This document shows, piece after piece, positions 1-9,394 of a DNA stretch of 64,000 nt. Position 1 is the first letter of the stretch. Each line of letters opens with the position of its first letter. The DNA is from Natrinema ejinorense (GTDB lineage Archaea; Halobacteriota; Halobacteria; Halobacteriales; Natrialbaceae): assembly GCF_002494345.1 (NCBI RefSeq), contig NZ_NXNI01000001.1, positions 992,001-1,056,000 on the forward strand. The letters are read 5' to 3'. The translations under genes and the position numbers were made by a program. The notes below the pieces were generated by a model. The model was not told the DNA's origin and ran no database searches. It saw nothing but the letters and a program-made list of their open reading frames with translations.

Positions 1-18
1 ACCGTCGAACTCACGCTC

Positions 19-621
19 TCACCGTCCGTCCGTGACTGCTGTCGCCAGTATGTCGGTTACGGCCTCGAGTACGTCCGTCGGCGACTGGGTCGCGTCGACG
101 CGGACGAACCGATCGGGATCGCGCTCGATCAGTCGCTCGTAGTTCTCGCGGACCGACTCGAGGTACTCCGCGCGCTCGAACTTATTCGTCGTTCCAGCGC
201 GCATAGCGGCGGTCTCGGGCTCGAGGTCGAGATAGATCGTCAGGTCCGGCTGGATCGAGAACGGCCGGTGGACGTCGACGACGTACTCGAGAGGGTCCGC
301 GAGGTCGTGCCCGTCAGCCGCATCGAGCGTCGCGCCCTGATAGGCAAACCGGGAGTCGGAGTAGCGATCGGAGATCACGAGGTCGCCGCGCTCGAGGGCC
401 GGTTCGATCACCCGCGAGAGGTGATCGGCGTGGTCGGCGGTGTAGAGGAAGAGTTCCGCCAACGGGTCCGCGTCGTCGTCATCGATCGAGCGATAGACGG
501 CGTCGCCGTACCACGAATTCGTCGGTTCCCGCGTGAACGTGGCATCGGGATAGCACTCGCGTAAGGCCTCCCAGACCGTCGTCTTGCCGCTGCCGTCCAG
601 TCCCTCGAGCGTGACGAGCAT
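19..621 (-). CDS. tmk: Thymidylate kinase
   Basis: Phosphorylates dTMP to dTDP for DNA synthesis in the cytoplasm. The 200-residue product has the usual family length. A P-loop GLDGSGKTT lies at residues 7-15, FTREP at 29-33 and the DRY-type motif ISDRYSDS at 83-90, all in the expected order. The ATG runs straight into the core (VTLEGLDG), so the start is secure. It is the leftmost gene, divergent from the epimerase-like gene at 717, and nothing ties it to an operon. Identification rests on motif order and length. Confidence 0.95.
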   Translation of the reverse strand: MLVTLEGLDGSGKTTVWEALRECYPDATFTREPTNSWYGDAVYRSIDDDDADPLAELFLYTADHADHLSRVIEPALERGDLVISDRYSDSRFAYQGATLDAADGHDLADPLEYVVDVHRPFSIQPDLTIYLDLEPETAAMRAGTTNKFERAEYLESVRENYERLIERDPDRFVRVDATQSPTDVLEAVTDILATAVTDGR

Positions 622-716
622 GGTCGTCCCTCCTCGTGACGGCTACTACAATCTGTCGAGAGAGCCTTACAACGTAGCCGTCCATCTATTTATCGCTGCG
701 GGATCACGTTCCGAAT

Positions 717-1646
717 ATGAACGTCCTCGTCGCTGGCGGAACCGGCTTCATCGGTACGAATCTGTGTGCGGAACTGGTCGAGCGCGGCCACCAGGTGACG
801 GCACTGTCCCGCTCTCCCGCCGACGGTGGGCTGCCCGACGGCGTCGAGTCGGCCATCGGGGACGTCAGCGCCTACGATTCGATCGCCGGGATCGTCGGGG
901 ACCACGACGCCGTCGTGAACCTCGTCTCGCTCTCGCCGCTCTATCGGCCACCCAGCGGGACGAGTCACGAAGAAGTCCACCTCGGCGGGACCGAGAACCT
1001 CGTCCGCGCCGCCGAGTCCGGTGACGTCTCCCGGTTCCTCCAAATGAGCGCGCTCGGAGCCGATCCGAACGGGAACACCGCCTACGTTCGCGCCAAGGGA
1101 AAGGCGGAGGCGGTCGTCAAGGACTCGTCTCTGGAGTGGACGATCGTCCGCCCGTCGGTCGTCTTCGGCGACGGCGGCGAGTTCGTCGAGTTTACGAAAA
1201 CGCTGACGACGCCGTACCTGACTGGATTGCCCGGGGGCGGCAAGACGCGTTTTCAACCGATCTGGGTCGGCGACCTCGTCCCGATGCTCGCGGAGGCCCT
1301 CGAGGACGAAACGCACGTCGGCGAAACGTACGAGTTCGGTGGGCCACAGGTCACCACGCTCGCGGACGTCACGGAGCTGGTCTATGCGGCCGAGGGGAAA
1401 GACGTCACGATCGTTTCGATTCCGATGGGAGTGACGAAACTCGGCCTCTCGACGGTCGGCTCGCTGCCGTTCGTCCCCTTTGGCCCCGACCAGGCTCGGT
1501 CCCTCGAGTTCGACAACACCGTGGCCGACAACGACGTGACGGCGTTTGGCCGCGATCAGGACGAACTGACGACGCTCGGCTCGTATCTCGGCCGTGGGGG
1601 ACGTGGTTCCCGCGAGACAGCGGCAGAGACGGCCGGAGATCGGTGA
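717..1646 (+). CDS. NAD(P)-binding epimerase-like protein, complex I NDUFA9 family
   Basis: An extended or atypical short-chain dehydrogenase of 309 residues. The dinucleotide-binding GGTGFIG is at residues 7-13 right after the start, and a YVRAK (YxxxK) motif sits near residue 122. The tract TIVRPSVVFGDGGEF and the following order of segments match the NDUFA9/NmrA-like group, whose mitochondrial members are accessory subunits of NADH dehydrogenase. In haloarchaea such genes usually stand alone and their substrate is unknown. It is followed by about 215 bp of AT-rich intergenic DNA, so it is probably monocistronic. A sugar-nucleotide epimerase is less likely from the C-terminal half. Confidence 0.85.
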   Translation: MNVLVAGGTGFIGTNLCAELVERGHQVTALSRSPADGGLPDGVESAIGDVSAYDSIAGIVGDHDAVVNLVSLSPLYRPPSGTSHEEVHLGGTENLVRAAESGDVSRFLQMSALGADPNGNTAYVRAKGKAEAVVKDSSLEWTIVRPSVVFGDGGEFVEFTKTLTTPYLTGLPGGGKTRFQPIWVGDLVPMLAEALEDETHVGETYEFGGPQVTTLADVTELVYAAEGKDVTIVSIPMGVTKLGLSTVGSLPFVPFGPDQARSLEFDNTVADNDVTAFGRDQDELTTLGSYLGRGGRGSRETAAETAGDR

Positions 1647-1809
1647 CGGAAGTCCCTCTCCGACCCACACTAATCAAACATAATAAATATTGGTATCGAA
1701 ATTATATCGCCGGGTGTTTTTGAAAGGGGGAATATCCACTCAAAATCCCTCTCAGTTGCGCTATCAGGCGTGATATTCAATTATTCGAGAAATTCAGATT
1801 AGCACAAGA

Positions 1810-1817
1810 CTTATATC
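1810..1817 (+). promoter_or_regulatory. TATA-like box upstream of cetZ
   Basis: CTTATATC lies in an AT-rich stretch about 45-52 nt before the cetZ ATG. This predicts a short 5' leader of roughly 25 nt rather than a leaderless message. A GGAG at 1844-1847 is 14 nt from the ATG, further than a typical ribosome binding site. Confidence 0.45.
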
Positions 1818-1861
1818 CTGTATTGTTCTGTTTCCAAGCCAACGGAGCCCCCAGATAAACA

Positions 1862-3043
1862 ATGAAGCTGGCGATGATCGGATTCGGACAGGCCGGTGGC
1901 AAAATCGTCGATCGGTTCCTCGATTACGACGATCGGACGAACAGCGGGATCGTCCGGGCAGCGATCGCTGTCAACTCCGCGAAAGCGGATCTCATCGGTC
2001 TCGACAACATTCCAGAGGAGAATCGGGTACTCATCGGCCAGGCCCGCGTCAAGGGCCATGGTGTCGGTGCTGACAACGAACTCGGGGCGGAAATCGCCGA
2101 GGAGGACATCGACGAGGTACAGAACGCCATCGACCAGATCCCGACCCACGAGGTCGACGCGTTCCTGATCGTCGCCGGCATGGGCGGTGGCACCGGGTCC
2201 GGTGGCTCGCCGGTCCTCGCGAAACATCTGAAACGGATCTATACGATCCCCGTCTACGGACTCGGCGTCCTGCCGGGGACGGACGAAGGTGGAATCTACA
2301 CGCTCAATGCGGCGCGATCCTTCCAGACGTTCGTCCGCGAGGTCGACAACCTGCTCGTCTTCGACAACGACTCCTGGCGACAGACCGGCGAGTCCGTCGA
2401 GGGCGGCTACGACCAGATCAACGAGGAGATCGTCCGCCGCTTTGGCATTCTCTTCGGGGCTGGTGAGGTCGGTGACGGCCAGGAGGTCGCGGAGAGCGTC
2501 GTCGACTCCTCCGAGATCATCAACACGCTTTCCGGCGGTGGTGTCTCCACTGTCGGCTACGCATCGGAGGAAGTCGAGTTGGACTCCGGCGGCGGGCTAC
2601 TCTCCCGATTCACCGGCGAAGGCGGCGGCTCCGACGACGACCTCGACGCCGCGAACACGACCAACCGCATCACGAGCCTCGTCCGCAAGGCCGCGCTCGG
2701 TCGGCTCACACTCCCCTGCGAGATCGAAGGAACCGAACGCGCCTTGCTCGTCCTCTCCGGTCCCTCGGAGTATCTCAACCGAAAAGGGATCGAACGCGGC
2801 CGGAAGTGGCTCGAGGAGGAAACGGGCAGCATGGAAGTTCGCGGTGGCGACTTCCCGCGCCAGGAGCCCGAAGTGGCTGCGGCGATCTTGCTGTCGGGCG
2901 TGACGAACGTGCCACGAATTAAACGCCTACAGCAGGTCGCTATCGAAGCTCAGGACAACATCGACGACATCCAGCGGGAGAGCGAGGAGAACCTCGAGGA
3001 ACTCGTCGAGGACGACGAAGACGAACTCGAGCCGCTGTTCTGA
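1862..3043 (+). CDS. cetZ: Tubulin-like protein CetZ
   Basis: A member of the tubulin/FtsZ superfamily specific to Euryarchaeota. CetZ proteins polymerise with GTP and control cell shape rather than division. Evidence: GFGQAGGKI at residues 7-15 and the tubulin/FtsZ G-box GGGTGSG at 108-114, at the spacing seen in FtsZ. The 393-residue length and the acidic C-terminal tail (residues about 370-393) fit CetZ, while the sequence around the G-box is unlike FtsZ1/FtsZ2. The acidic tail could bind partners. A second shape locus, rdfA and its SMC-like neighbour, lies 20 kb away. Which CetZ paralogue this is cannot be settled without a tree. Confidence 0.9.
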   Translation: MKLAMIGFGQAGGKIVDRFLDYDDRTNSGIVRAAIAVNSAKADLIGLDNIPEENRVLIGQARVKGHGVGADNELGAEIAEEDIDEVQNAIDQIPTHEVDAFLIVAGMGGGTGSGGSPVLAKHLKRIYTIPVYGLGVLPGTDEGGIYTLNAARSFQTFVREVDNLLVFDNDSWRQTGESVEGGYDQINEEIVRRFGILFGAGEVGDGQEVAESVVDSSEIINTLSGGGVSTVGYASEEVELDSGGGLLSRFTGEGGGSDDDLDAANTTNRITSLVRKAALGRLTLPCEIEGTERALLVLSGPSEYLNRKGIERGRKWLEEETGSMEVRGGDFPRQEPEVAAAILLSGVTNVPRIKRLQQVAIEAQDNIDDIQRESEENLEELVEDDEDELEPLF

Positions 3044-3213
3044 CCTCCCGTTCGCTCGAATTCGACGCGATCGTAGCCGTCGAGACCCCGTTCTAACAGG
3101 TGGAGCCGAACTGCCAGTAGCGCGGTCGCTGATTGCCGGTTCGCGAGCGGATACTTACCGATACTACTCCGACGTACTTTTGAGCGCGCCCGGACTACCG
3201 CAACCAGATTCAG

Positions 3214-3906
3214 ATGCGCGTCGTGGTCCCGTTCGCTGCCGAGACGCCGAAGACCCGTCTCGAGTCGGTACTCACGTCGGCCGAGCGCTCCGCCGTCGCC
3301 CGCGCCATGCTCGCGGACGTTCTCTGCGCGGTCGTCGGGGCGGGCCACGAGCCGATGGTCGTCTCGACTGCCCCTCTCGATCTCGAGACCCTCGAGCTTC
3401 CGGGCGAGGTCCTCACGTCGGCATCGGTCACGCTGGACGAGCGGTCGCTGACGGACGCGGTCAACGCGCGACTGCCTGGTGGCGAGGGGGAGACCGCGGC
3501 CGATGGCATCGACCCCGTCGCCGTCGTCATGGCCGATCTCGCGTTGGCAACCCCTGACGCGCTCGAGGCGCTGCTGGCGACGTCGGCCGACGTCGCAATC
3601 GCGCCGGGACGGGGCGGCGGGACGAACGCGCTCGTCGTCCGCCACCCCGATTTTGTCGTCGATTACCACGGAACCTCCTATCTGGACCACCGCGAGATCG
3701 CTCTGGAGGTCGGTGCGACGCTCGAGACCGTCGACTCGTTCCGACTGGCGACCGACATCGACGAACCGGCGGATCTGGTCGAAGTGCTCGTCCACGGTCG
3801 CGAGGGTGCTCGTGCTCCGACCTGTCTCCGGGAGTTCGGGTTCGAACTCGCCGATCGAGATGGACGGGTCGATGTCAGTCGCGACGGGGACCACGGAGCG
3901 GCGTGA
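3214..3906 (+). CDS. cofC: 2-phospho-L-lactate guanylyltransferase CofC
   Basis: Activates 2-phospholactate (or a related 3-carbon acid) with GTP to make the side-chain donor for coenzyme F420. The 230-residue protein starts with the nucleotidyltransferase strand MRVVVPFAAETPKTRLE, whose PKTRL matches the nucleotide-binding segment of the CofC family, and carries ATDIDEPADL near residue 185. The next gene, 69 bp downstream, is cofG, which makes the F420 chromophore with CofH (encoded near 16 kb), so context agrees. The ATG is preceded by an AT-rich region. Confidence 0.92.
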   Translation: MRVVVPFAAETPKTRLESVLTSAERSAVARAMLADVLCAVVGAGHEPMVVSTAPLDLETLELPGEVLTSASVTLDERSLTDAVNARLPGGEGETAADGIDPVAVVMADLALATPDALEALLATSADVAIAPGRGGGTNALVVRHPDFVVDYHGTSYLDHREIALEVGATLETVDSFRLATDIDEPADLVEVLVHGREGARAPTCLREFGFELADRDGRVDVSRDGDHGAA

Positions 3907-3975
3907 CCTGATAGCGACCGGCCGGACCGCCGTGAAGTGAAGCCCTTATGTGCCGAGCGACGGCATTCAGAGGTA

Positions 3976-5142
3976 ATGTTTCCCGGGGCGAGCGAGTACG
4001 GTGTCGATATCGCCGTCGACGATGGAGCCGTCGACGACCTCCTGCAGGTCAGCCCGAACGACGTCGAGTCGCCGTCGGCGTTGACGTTCTCACGGAACGT
4101 CTTCGTTCCGCTTACCACCGCCTGTCGGTACACCTGTACCTACTGTACGTACTTCGATCCGCCGGGACGGGCCTCCCTCCTCTCGCTCGAGGAGGTCCGT
4201 GAGATCTGCCGGCGCGGGGCCGATGCGGGCTGTACGGAGGCACTGTTTACCTTCGGCGACGATCCGGACGACCGCTACACCGAAATTCACGACCAGCTCG
4301 CAGAGTGGGGCTACGACTCGATTCACAGCTACCTGCGCGGGGCCTGCGAGGTCGCGCTCGAGGAGGGACTGCTCCCCCACGCGAACCCGGGCGACCAGAC
4401 CCGCGAGCAGATGGCAACCGTCGCGGACGTCAACGCCAGCATGGGCGTGATGCTCGAGACGACCGCCGAAGTCGGGGCCCACGCCGGTCCGCGGCGCAAG
4501 GTGCCAGGACAGCGACTGCGGACCCTGAAAAACGCGGGCGAACTCGACGTGGCCTTTACCACGGGAATCCTCGTCGGCATCGGCGAGGACTGGCGCGACC
4601 GCGCGGAGAGCCTGCTGGCGATCCGCGAGCTCCACGAGCGCTACGACCACATCCAAGAGGTGATCGTCCAGCCGGTCGTCGACAACGAGCGCTGGTCGGG
4701 GGGCTCGCCCGATCTCGCGACGATGCGGCAGGTGACCGCGATGGCACGGGTGGCTCTGCCCGAGGAGGTGTCGGTGCAGGTCCCGCCGAACCTCGCCCCC
4801 GCCAAGGAGTTGATCGACTGTGGCGTCGACGATCTCGGTGGCGTCTCGCCGGTCACCGACGACCACATCAACCCCGAGTACGAGTGGCCCGCGCTGCGCG
4901 AACTCGAGGAGATCGCCGCCTCCGCGGAGTTACCGCTCGGAGAGCGGCTCCCGGTTTACGAACGGTTCCTGTCGCCCGACCTGCGAACGGACGGGTTCGA
5001 CGGGAGGGTCGCCGACGGTGCGGACGGCGGCGATCGCGAGTGGATCTCGGCGACGATCCGGGACGCGCTCTCGGCGGACGACTCGGCGGGCGAGCGCTAT
5101 CGGTCGGTACTTGGGGGCGAGACGGCGACCGGGCCGCGGTGA
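3976..5142 (+). CDS. cofG: FO synthase subunit CofG (radical SAM)
   Basis: With CofH it forms the 7,8-didemethyl-8-hydroxy-5-deazariboflavin (FO) chromophore of coenzyme F420. The radical-SAM cysteines are in CRYTCTYC at residues 50-57 (C50, C54, C57). An upstream in-frame ATG at 3937 exists, but 3976 gives MFPGASEYGVDIAV, a more natural N-terminus, and a 388-residue protein of family length. It follows cofC closely and on the same strand. The split into separate CofG and CofH proteins is the usual archaeal state, against the fused actinobacterial FbiC. Confidence 0.93.
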   Translation: MFPGASEYGVDIAVDDGAVDDLLQVSPNDVESPSALTFSRNVFVPLTTACRYTCTYCTYFDPPGRASLLSLEEVREICRRGADAGCTEALFTFGDDPDDRYTEIHDQLAEWGYDSIHSYLRGACEVALEEGLLPHANPGDQTREQMATVADVNASMGVMLETTAEVGAHAGPRRKVPGQRLRTLKNAGELDVAFTTGILVGIGEDWRDRAESLLAIRELHERYDHIQEVIVQPVVDNERWSGGSPDLATMRQVTAMARVALPEEVSVQVPPNLAPAKELIDCGVDDLGGVSPVTDDHINPEYEWPALRELEEIAASAELPLGERLPVYERFLSPDLRTDGFDGRVADGADGGDREWISATIRDALSADDSAGERYRSVLGGETATGPR

Positions 5143-5157
5143 CCCACCCTGTGCCGG

Positions 5158-5792
5158 TCAGGTTCGACCGAGCAGGAACTGCTCGAGCACGCGGGCGCTG
5201 CCGCGGCGAATCGTCTCGCTGGCCGTCGACTTGTCGACGCCGAGTTCGTCGGCCAACTCCGCCAGGGTACACTCCCGGGGCACCTCCAGATACCCCTGTC
5301 GGAGCGCGACGGTCAAACACTCTCGCTGACGATCTGTGAGGAGGGCGGATTTCTCGTCCGTTCTGACGACCGACAGGAGGTCGTACTGGAGTCCGCTGGC
5401 TTCGAGGGACGTGCCGAACGCGTCGAACTGGTCTCGGGTCGCGGTCAGATCGAACTCCATCTCGCCGTCCTCGATGACGAGCGGAAACTCCGGGGAAGCG
5501 ACGACTCCCAGAGGAACTCGTAGAGGCGCTGTTCGGTCGCCTCGTACTGACTGATTGCCCGCCGGTCGTCCGCATAGAGGCGGTCGAAGACGGGAATGTC
5601 GGGATGGTCGCGGATCGCATCGGCGACCGCGTCGGGGTCCTTGGCCAGGACCTCGCCCAGTTCCAGCGACCGATCGCCCTTCGGGACGCCCGTGAGCAGT
5701 CGAAACGTCGCGTCCGGAAACGACGAGGAGACCGTCGCGACCCAGATGTCCTCGGGAAGGGTCATCCGGAAGCGCGCACGAATCAGAGCCAT
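5158..5792 (-). pseudogene. HTH_10 (bacterioopsin-activator type) regulator, frameshifted
   Basis: Two overlapping reading frames together make one typical haloarchaeal HTH_10 regulator of about 210 residues. The N-terminal part (from ATG at 5792, MALIRARFRMTLPEDIWVA) is in one frame down to about 5500. The C-terminal part, with LVIEDGEMEFDL and the helix-turn-helix LAELADELGVDKSTASETI, is in another frame down to the stop at 5158. The break lies at a run of four C on the coding strand (GGGG at 5492-5495 on +). One more C would rejoin the frames as LWESSLP-PEFPLVIEDGE. It is either a true one-base deletion or a homopolymer sequencing error; the rest of the protein looks intact. Confidence 0.85.
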
Positions 5793-5930
5793 CCCTCCTG
5801 AAGCGCTCGTCGCCGCTGGAACGTCGACATGGTCGCATTCCTCCCGTCCCGACTCGATAAAACCATCGGGCGGATCGCCGGCCGAGACCGGCCGAACCGA
5901 GGAACAACCTCTTCGCTCGAGCGCGCCCGG

Positions 5931-6389
5931 TCATGATCGGACCCGGTGCCAGCGGACGGCCGCGTACGCGCACCCGAGACCGACCGACGCGATGAGACCG
6001 AGCAACACGGCGAATGCGAGGAGGCCAACCACTGGGTTGGCGTATGGCGCGATGACATCCCGTGGCGGTTCGATCGCCCACGGGCTGATGTGAACGGACG
6101 CGATCATGGCGGCGCTGAACGCGAAGAATCCCGTCCAGTATCCGGCGTCGACCCGGTTGCGCAGCGTCAGAGACAGGCTGAGGGCGACGAGTGGGTATAT
6201 CGCGAGGCTGTACGTGAACGGAGTCACCTGTTGGATGAAAGGCCAGCCGAGGTGATTCCCCCGGACGATGTGGTCGACGTGGTGGACCGCCCCCAGCACC
6301 GTCGGGAGCAGGACGAACAGGAAAAACACCGGTTTCAGGGCCGTCCCGTCCAGCAGTCGATCGATCGGACGGGAAGCTTCGATATCCAT
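5931..6389 (-). CDS. Four-helix integral membrane protein of unknown function
   Basis: A 152-residue protein with four hydrophobic segments: PVFFLFVLLPTVLGAVHHV, then FTYSLAIYPLVALSLSL, then GYWTGFFAFSAAMIASVHI, then GLLAFAVLLGLIASVGLG. The start at 6389 (MDIEASRPIDRLLDG) was chosen because the open frame upstream of it, to 6545, has no membrane-protein or acidic character. Histidines in HHVDHIVRGNH after helix 1 could bind metal or haem, but this is speculation. I do not recognise the family. It is on the same strand as the frameshifted regulator but separated by about 140 bp. Confidence 0.75.
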   Translation of the reverse strand: MDIEASRPIDRLLDGTALKPVFFLFVLLPTVLGAVHHVDHIVRGNHLGWPFIQQVTPFTYSLAIYPLVALSLSLTLRNRVDAGYWTGFFAFSAAMIASVHISPWAIEPPRDVIAPYANPVVGLLAFAVLLGLIASVGLGCAYAAVRWHRVRS

Positions 6390-6552
6390 ACGAATCGGTC
6401 GTCGGTCCGCAGGTTCAGATTTTCTCCAACATGTTGGGTTCGACCGAGATGGGGAGCGCGTCGGCCGGTGCCGACCGTTCCCCGCTTCCCTCGAGTCGCG
6501 TACTGTAGGCTCGAGTCGCATGCTGATGACCGCCGAATCGGGCACCCGACGG

Positions 6553-7011
6553 TTACTGGAAGTGCTCCTCGTGGACAGAGAGACCCTCGCTCTCGAGGAT
6601 CGGTCCCGTCACAGTCGTCGACCCGCCGGCTCGATCGACCACTTCCTCACAGGGGATCTCGATCACGCCGTCGTCCCGCAGTTCCGCGAGCGACTCGACG
6701 GGCACACTGTAGACGACGCGGCCGAGTCCCGCGTAGACGATCGCGCTCGCACACATCGGGCACGGCTCGGTACTCGTGTACATCGTACACGAGTCGCGTT
6801 CGGCCGGCTCGAGTTCGCTCGCGGCCCATCGGGCCAGTTTGAACTCCGGATGCGCGGCGATGTCGTCGTCGGTGAGTGTCGTGTTCTCGTCCGTCCGGAC
6901 CACGTCGTCGTCGACGACGAGCAGCGAGCCAAAGGGGGTGTTTCCGTTCTCGACTGCCGACTCCGAGAGTTCGATCGCACGCCGTACGTAGGATTCGTCC
7001 GTCGTAGTCAT
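6553..7011 (-). CDS. Nucleoside/base deaminase (CMP/dCMP deaminase fold)
   Basis: A zinc-dependent deaminase of about 152 residues from the ATG at 7011. Zinc ligands are seen as HPE (H54, E56) and PCPMC (C84, C87), in the spacing of the guanine deaminase/TadA-like group. HPE instead of HAE and the sequence TSTEPCPMCASAIVYAG fit the guanine or cytosine deaminase branch rather than tRNA-editing TadA. An alternative start at 7035 adds only eight residues. It would act in purine or pyrimidine salvage in the cytoplasm. The exact base is not determinable from motifs. Confidence 0.88.
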   Translation of the reverse strand: MTTTDESYVRRAIELSESAVENGNTPFGSLLVVDDDVVRTDENTTLTDDDIAAHPEFKLARWAASELEPAERDSCTMYTSTEPCPMCASAIVYAGLGRVVYSVPVESLAELRDDGVIEIPCEEVVDRAGGSTTVTGPILESEGLSVHEEHFQ

Positions 7012-7158
7012 AGCGGGATCTTCCGTCGCCGGCACCGAAACCCTTCCCCTCCCCGCGACGGGGCTGCACTCGCCCGCTCAGACGGTTTGCTGTCCCGATT
7101 TCCGGTGGGACCGCAGGGAGGTCCCGGGCCCACCGGCACTGACGGACAGGAGACCGTA

Positions 7159-8451
7159 TCAGTCCGCGCCGCTCGCGCCAGGGGGTGGCGTCTCGCTCGC
7201 GTCCTCGCTTGCACTGACCTGCCGAATGTACCGAATCCGGTCGGGAATCGGCGGGTGCGTGTAGTGAAAGGTGGCGTACAACGGATGCGGGAAGGGGTTC
7301 GCGAGGTTCTCGCTCGTGAGCCGACAGAGCGCGTCGACCAACGGCTCGCCGTCGCCCATCACGGCCGTCGCGAAGGCGTCGGCCTCGCGCTCGTGGGCCA
7401 ACGAGAGCCTGTTCTCGAGCGGGCTGGTGAATTTGGCCAGCGGCTGGAGCCAGAGCGCACCCATCGCGAGGCCGACGTAGGTGATTTCCGGCAGCGCGAA
7501 CAGCTCGGAGAGCCACGGTGCCTCGAGCAGGTACCAAAGGACGGCGAGCATCGCTCCGATCCGCACCAGCCCGGCGGCGAACCCCTTCCAGACGTGGCGT
7601 TTCTTCCAGTGGACGAGTTCGTGTGCGAGGACGGCCTCGATCTCGGCGAGCCCCATCCGGTCGAGGAGGGTATCGAACAGGACCACGCGTTTGGTCCGGC
7701 CGAAGCCGACGAAGTAGGCGTTGGAGTGCGAAGACCGCTTGCTTGCGTCCATGACGTAGACGTCGTCGCAGGTAAAGCCGGCGCGCTCGAAGACGCGCTC
7801 GACCGCCGTCCGCAAGTCGCCGGCGTCGACGGGTTCGAAGTCGTTGAACAGCGGCGCGATCACCCGCGGGTAGAGTACGAGCATCGCGAGCGAGACGGCC
7901 GCGAACAGGGCGGTCGCCGCCAGCGGCCAGTAGGTCGGCAGGCGAGCGACGACCCAGAGGACGGCGGCGGCGAGGACGGCGGTGAAGACCGCCGCGAGAA
8001 CCGTCCCGAGCAGGAAGTCCGTGACGAACAGCCCTGGTGACGCCTCGTTGAAGTCGAACCGCTCTTCGATCACGAACGTCTCGTAGGCGTCGAAGGGGAC
8101 CGAGACGAGTCGGAGTCCGACGACCGCAGCGACGAAGAAGGCCGTGCCCGTCGCGATCGGCCCGTATCCCAGCCCTTCGAGCCACTCGACGGCCGTCGCC
8201 AGCGCGCCCGAATAAAGAACCGCCAGCACGAGCGCCAGAATCGCCCAGGTCTGGCCCTGCGAGCGGATCGTCGTCGCACGCTGATAGTCGATGATTCGGT
8301 CGGTGTCCTCGAGATCGAGTCGCTCCGCGACCCAGTCGGACTTGCGCTCGAGCGCTCGTCTCCCGTGGCGGACGTTGAGCGCGGACAGGACGGTGAAGAA
8401 CGCGGTCGTCCCGACGAGTAAGACGAGAAAGAGCGCGTGGTACGCGAGCAT
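7159..8451 (-). CDS. M48 family membrane metalloprotease (Ste24/CAAX-protease-like)
   Basis: A 430-residue membrane protease with the zinc motif HELVH at residues 277-281 and a downstream EREADAFA that supplies the third ligand. Several hydrophobic segments precede the active site (residues about 5-25, 65-110, 150-200) and one follows it. This order (membrane helices, then HExxH, then ExxxDxxA) matches Ste24/CAAX prenyl protease 1 relatives. In archaea these are taken to be membrane-protein quality-control proteases, since CAAX boxes are not established there. It starts at ATG 8451 with a divergent gap of only 74 bp to the SDR stop. Confidence 0.88.
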   Translation of the reverse strand: MLAYHALFLVLLVGTTAFFTVLSALNVRHGRRALERKSDWVAERLDLEDTDRIIDYQRATTIRSQGQTWAILALVLAVLYSGALATAVEWLEGLGYGPIATGTAFFVAAVVGLRLVSVPFDAYETFVIEERFDFNEASPGLFVTDFLLGTVLAAVFTAVLAAAVLWVVARLPTYWPLAATALFAAVSLAMLVLYPRVIAPLFNDFEPVDAGDLRTAVERVFERAGFTCDDVYVMDASKRSSHSNAYFVGFGRTKRVVLFDTLLDRMGLAEIEAVLAHELVHWKKRHVWKGFAAGLVRIGAMLAVLWYLLEAPWLSELFALPEITYVGLAMGALWLQPLAKFTSPLENRLSLAHEREADAFATAVMGDGEPLVDALCRLTSENLANPFPHPLYATFHYTHPPIPDRIRYIRQVSASEDASETPPPGASGAD

Positions 8452-8524
8452 AGCCGTAGTACGGCGTGCAGACGAATTAACGGTTGCTCTGCCCTCGAGC
8501 GGAGACGGCGGTCACCGGGCCCGA

Positions 8525-9283
8525 TCAGGTACAGGAGAACCCGCCGTCGACGACGAGTGCCTGACCGGTGATCCAGTCGGCTTCGTCGCTGGCTAAGAAC
8601 AGCATCGCGTTGGCGATGTCTTCGGGCTCTCCGAGTCGTTTGAGCGGGTAGTGGCGCGCCATTTCCTCCTTGGTCGCCGCCCACTCTTCGTCGGTCTGTC
8701 CCTTCCGGGGCATCGGCGTGTCGGTCACCCCCGGACAGACCGCGTTCGCCCGGACGCCGGCGGGGCCGACTTCCGCGGCGACCGTTCGCGTGAAGTTGAC
8801 GACCGCGCCTTTCGACAGCGAGTAGGCACCGAGTTCCGGCGCGCCGATGACGCCGGCCAGCGACGCGGTGTTGACGATCGCACCCGACCCTTGTTCCTTG
8901 AAGTGGGGGATCACCGCGTGGCAGCCGTTCCAGACGCCCTTGACGTTCACGTCGATGACGCGGTCGCGTTCGCCCTCGTCGATCTCCTCGATCCGCATCC
9001 GGTTGTGGCTGACACCCGCGTTGTTGACCATGACGTCGAGGCCGAACTCCGAGACCGCCTCGTCGACCGCCGCGTGGACCGCATCGGAATCCCGGACGTC
9101 CAACTCGAGTGCCGTTCCGTCCTGGCCCGCGTCCTCGACGTGATTGATCGTCTCCTCGGCACCCTCGAGATCGACGTCGGCCGCGACGATCGTCGCCCCT
9201 TCCCGGGCGAATCGTTCGGCTGCTTCCCGGCCGAGGCCGGAGCCTGCTCCCGTGATGAACGCTGTCTTGTCTTCGAGTCGCAT
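8525..9283 (-). CDS. SDR family oxidoreductase
   Basis: A classical short-chain dehydrogenase of 252 residues: TGAGSGLG cofactor loop at residues 11-18, NNAG near 87, and catalytic AYSLSK near 152. The acidic residue after strand 2 (AADVD) suggests NAD rather than NADP preference. ATG 9283 is preferred over a GTG two codons upstream because a TATA box lies 26 bp upstream, giving a leaderless transcript. The C-terminus MLFLASDEADWITGQALVVDGG is typical of the 3-oxoacyl-ACP reductase/glucose dehydrogenase-like set. The substrate is unknown. Confidence 0.9.
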   Translation of the reverse strand: MRLEDKTAFITGAGSGLGREAAERFAREGATIVAADVDLEGAEETINHVEDAGQDGTALELDVRDSDAVHAAVDEAVSEFGLDVMVNNAGVSHNRMRIEEIDEGERDRVIDVNVKGVWNGCHAVIPHFKEQGSGAIVNTASLAGVIGAPELGAYSLSKGAVVNFTRTVAAEVGPAGVRANAVCPGVTDTPMPRKGQTDEEWAATKEEMARHYPLKRLGEPEDIANAMLFLASDEADWITGQALVVDGGFSCT

Positions 9284-9306
9284 ACCCACACATTATCGAG
9301 CGGGTG

Positions 9307-9312
9307 TATAAA
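9307..9312 (-). promoter_or_regulatory. TATA box of the SDR gene (leaderless)
   Basis: On the minus strand this reads TTTATA followed by C. Its centre is about 26 nt upstream of the ATG at 9283, so transcription should begin at or next to the start codon, a common haloarchaeal arrangement. Confidence 0.6.
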
Positions 9313-9394
9313 CGCTGGTCACGGCCGTCGGGGCGTGCCTCGAGTCGCTCGGAATTGAGAACGAGACTTCGAACGGAATCGAACGCACCGGCAT

